From Patescibacteria group bacterium (GTDB lineage Bacteria > Patescibacteriota > Patescibacteriia > Patescibacteriales > GWC2-42-12), in contig JAQTVB010000005.1 of assembly GCA_028707005.1 (NCBI GenBank), forward strand, positions 1 through 54,718: a stretch of 54,718 nucleotides of DNA, in the 5' to 3' direction. Under the pieces are notes generated by a model that was not told where the DNA came from, did not search any database, and saw nothing but the letters and a program-made list of their open reading frames with translations. The translations under genes were made by a program, and so were the position numbers. The stretch's first letter is position 1, and each line of letters opens with the position of its first letter. This document shows, piece after piece, positions 53,667-54,718 of the stretch.

Positions 53667-54718
53667 TCACCATCTAATCAAAACTCTAACTAATTTCCAA
53701 TAAACATTAAACACGATGTTGGCTATTTTCAACCGCCCCTCCCCTATTTCCTGATACCAAATTTTTCCACTGAACATTTTAACAATTTTTCTGTCCGGCA
53801 CTTTTCTTAAAGCTTGGGCTTTTTTCCTTTCGGCCATGATCTTTTGCCAATTTTTCCAAGTTAAAAAATAACTATAAACTTTCATCTTTTCATAAAACCA
53901 GCCGTTCTTAGCCGCAAAATAAATCAAACCCGCCTCCATGACTAAAAACGCCGGGGCGATCAAAGCCAGCGTCGCCCAATGATAATTCTTGAGCATGGCC
54001 ATAATCCGATTCCTGTCCAAATAGTAATACTTTTTAATACTGCGGCTGAATTCGTATTTATGGAAAACCACCGCCTCGGGCGCTAAAACACATCTCCAGC
54101 CATTAAGCCAAAGCCGCCAGCCCAGATCCTGGTCTTCATTATACATCCAAAATTCTTCATCAAACAGGCCGACCTCTTTTAACGCTTCAGCCTTAAAAAG
54201 CACCGCCGCCCCGCTTGGATAGCAAATTTCTTTCTCACCCCCTTGATAAGGGGGGGGTGGGGCCGCGCCCGCAACGCCTTGCTTGCTAGGCGGGCGGGGG
54301 GATTTATATTTTTCTCCATTTCCCGCCGAGTAGCCAAACCCCAAAAAATGCGTCACATTGCCCAAGCTGTTTATTTTTTGTTTGTCCTGATAAAGCATCA
54401 ATCTGGCCTGCACCGCCCCGATTTCTCCCCCTTGACAAAGGGGCCCGCCTGCCACCGCGACCCGCCCGACATACTTCGCCTGTCGAAGCGGGCGGGGGCA
54501 CAAGCGGGCAGGGCTGGGGGGATTTTCTCCAGCCTCTCCCTGTCCTAAGTTGACCGCCTCAACCATCTTCCGCACGCAGTCCGGTTCGGCGGCCGTGTCC
54601 ATGTTAAATAACGCCACATATTCAAATCCTTGCTCCAGGGCCAGCTTGATGGCGTCATTATTGCCCTTGGCAAAGCCGTCGTTATTTTTATTGGTTATAA
54701 TTTCTACGGGCAATTCGC
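53667..54718 (-). CDS. Glycosyltransferase family 2, truncated at window edge, with in-frame repeat insertions
   Basis: NKNNDGFAKGNNDAIKLALEQGFEYVALFNMDTA...FDEEFWMYNEDQDLGWRLWL. Confidence 0.92.
   Translation of the reverse strand, partial: ELPVEIITNKNNDGFAKGNNDAIKLALEQGFEYVALFNMDTAAEPDCVRKMVEAVNLGQGEAGENPPSPARLCPRPLRQAKYVGRVAVAGGPLCQGGEIGAVQARLMLYQDKQKINSLGNVTHFLGFGYSAGNGEKYKSPRPPSKQGVAGAAPPPPYQGGEKEICYPSGAAVLFKAEALKEVGLFDEEFWMYNEDQDLGWRLWLNGWRCVLAPEAVVFHKYEFSRSIKKYYYLDRNRIMAMLKNYHWATLALIAPAFLVMEAGLIYFAAKNGWFYEKMKVYSYFLTWKNWQKIMAERKKAQALRKVPDRKIVKMFSGKIWYQEIGEGRLKIANIVFNVYWKLVRVLIRW

Overview
The window looks like a Patescibacteria (CPR)-type genome segment; this is inferred from gene content and protein style, since no 16S is present. 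The backbone is housekeeping and conserved genes: lexA, dnaX, dus, cysS, rplJ-rplL with an L10-type leader, mltG, mutM, galU, ABC exporters, an M23 peptidase, a T4SS-like ATPase and glycosyltransferases. The most unusual part is about 11.1-25.5 kb. There, a dozen unrelated, compact, same-strand genes (PRTase, SRPBCC, NUDIX, methyltransferase, SDR, three NYN proteins, a kinase-like protein, a Panacea-type toxin-antitoxin pair, ArsM-like) are separated by recurring boundary repeats. I call these R1 (30 bp, 6 copies), R2 (2 copies) and R3 (130-250 bp, 4 copies). They lie just 3' of stop codons and often only 7-25 nt upstream of the next gene. The array is divergent from a large serine recombinase next to tRNA-Gln(CTG), and that recombinase is bracketed by a 78-bp inverted repeat (76/78). 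The layout resembles an integron, but with a serine recombinase, and is the main candidate for a new system. Other points of interest: a Leu-rich leader-peptide attenuator in front of a diverged LeuA/HMGL-like gene, a structured ncRNA with competing pairings (3.6-3.94 kb), paired leaders with covarying terminator hairpins in front of two NYN paralogs, and in-frame palindromic repeat insertions in several conserved proteins. All calls come from reading the sequence; no database searches or folding programs were run.
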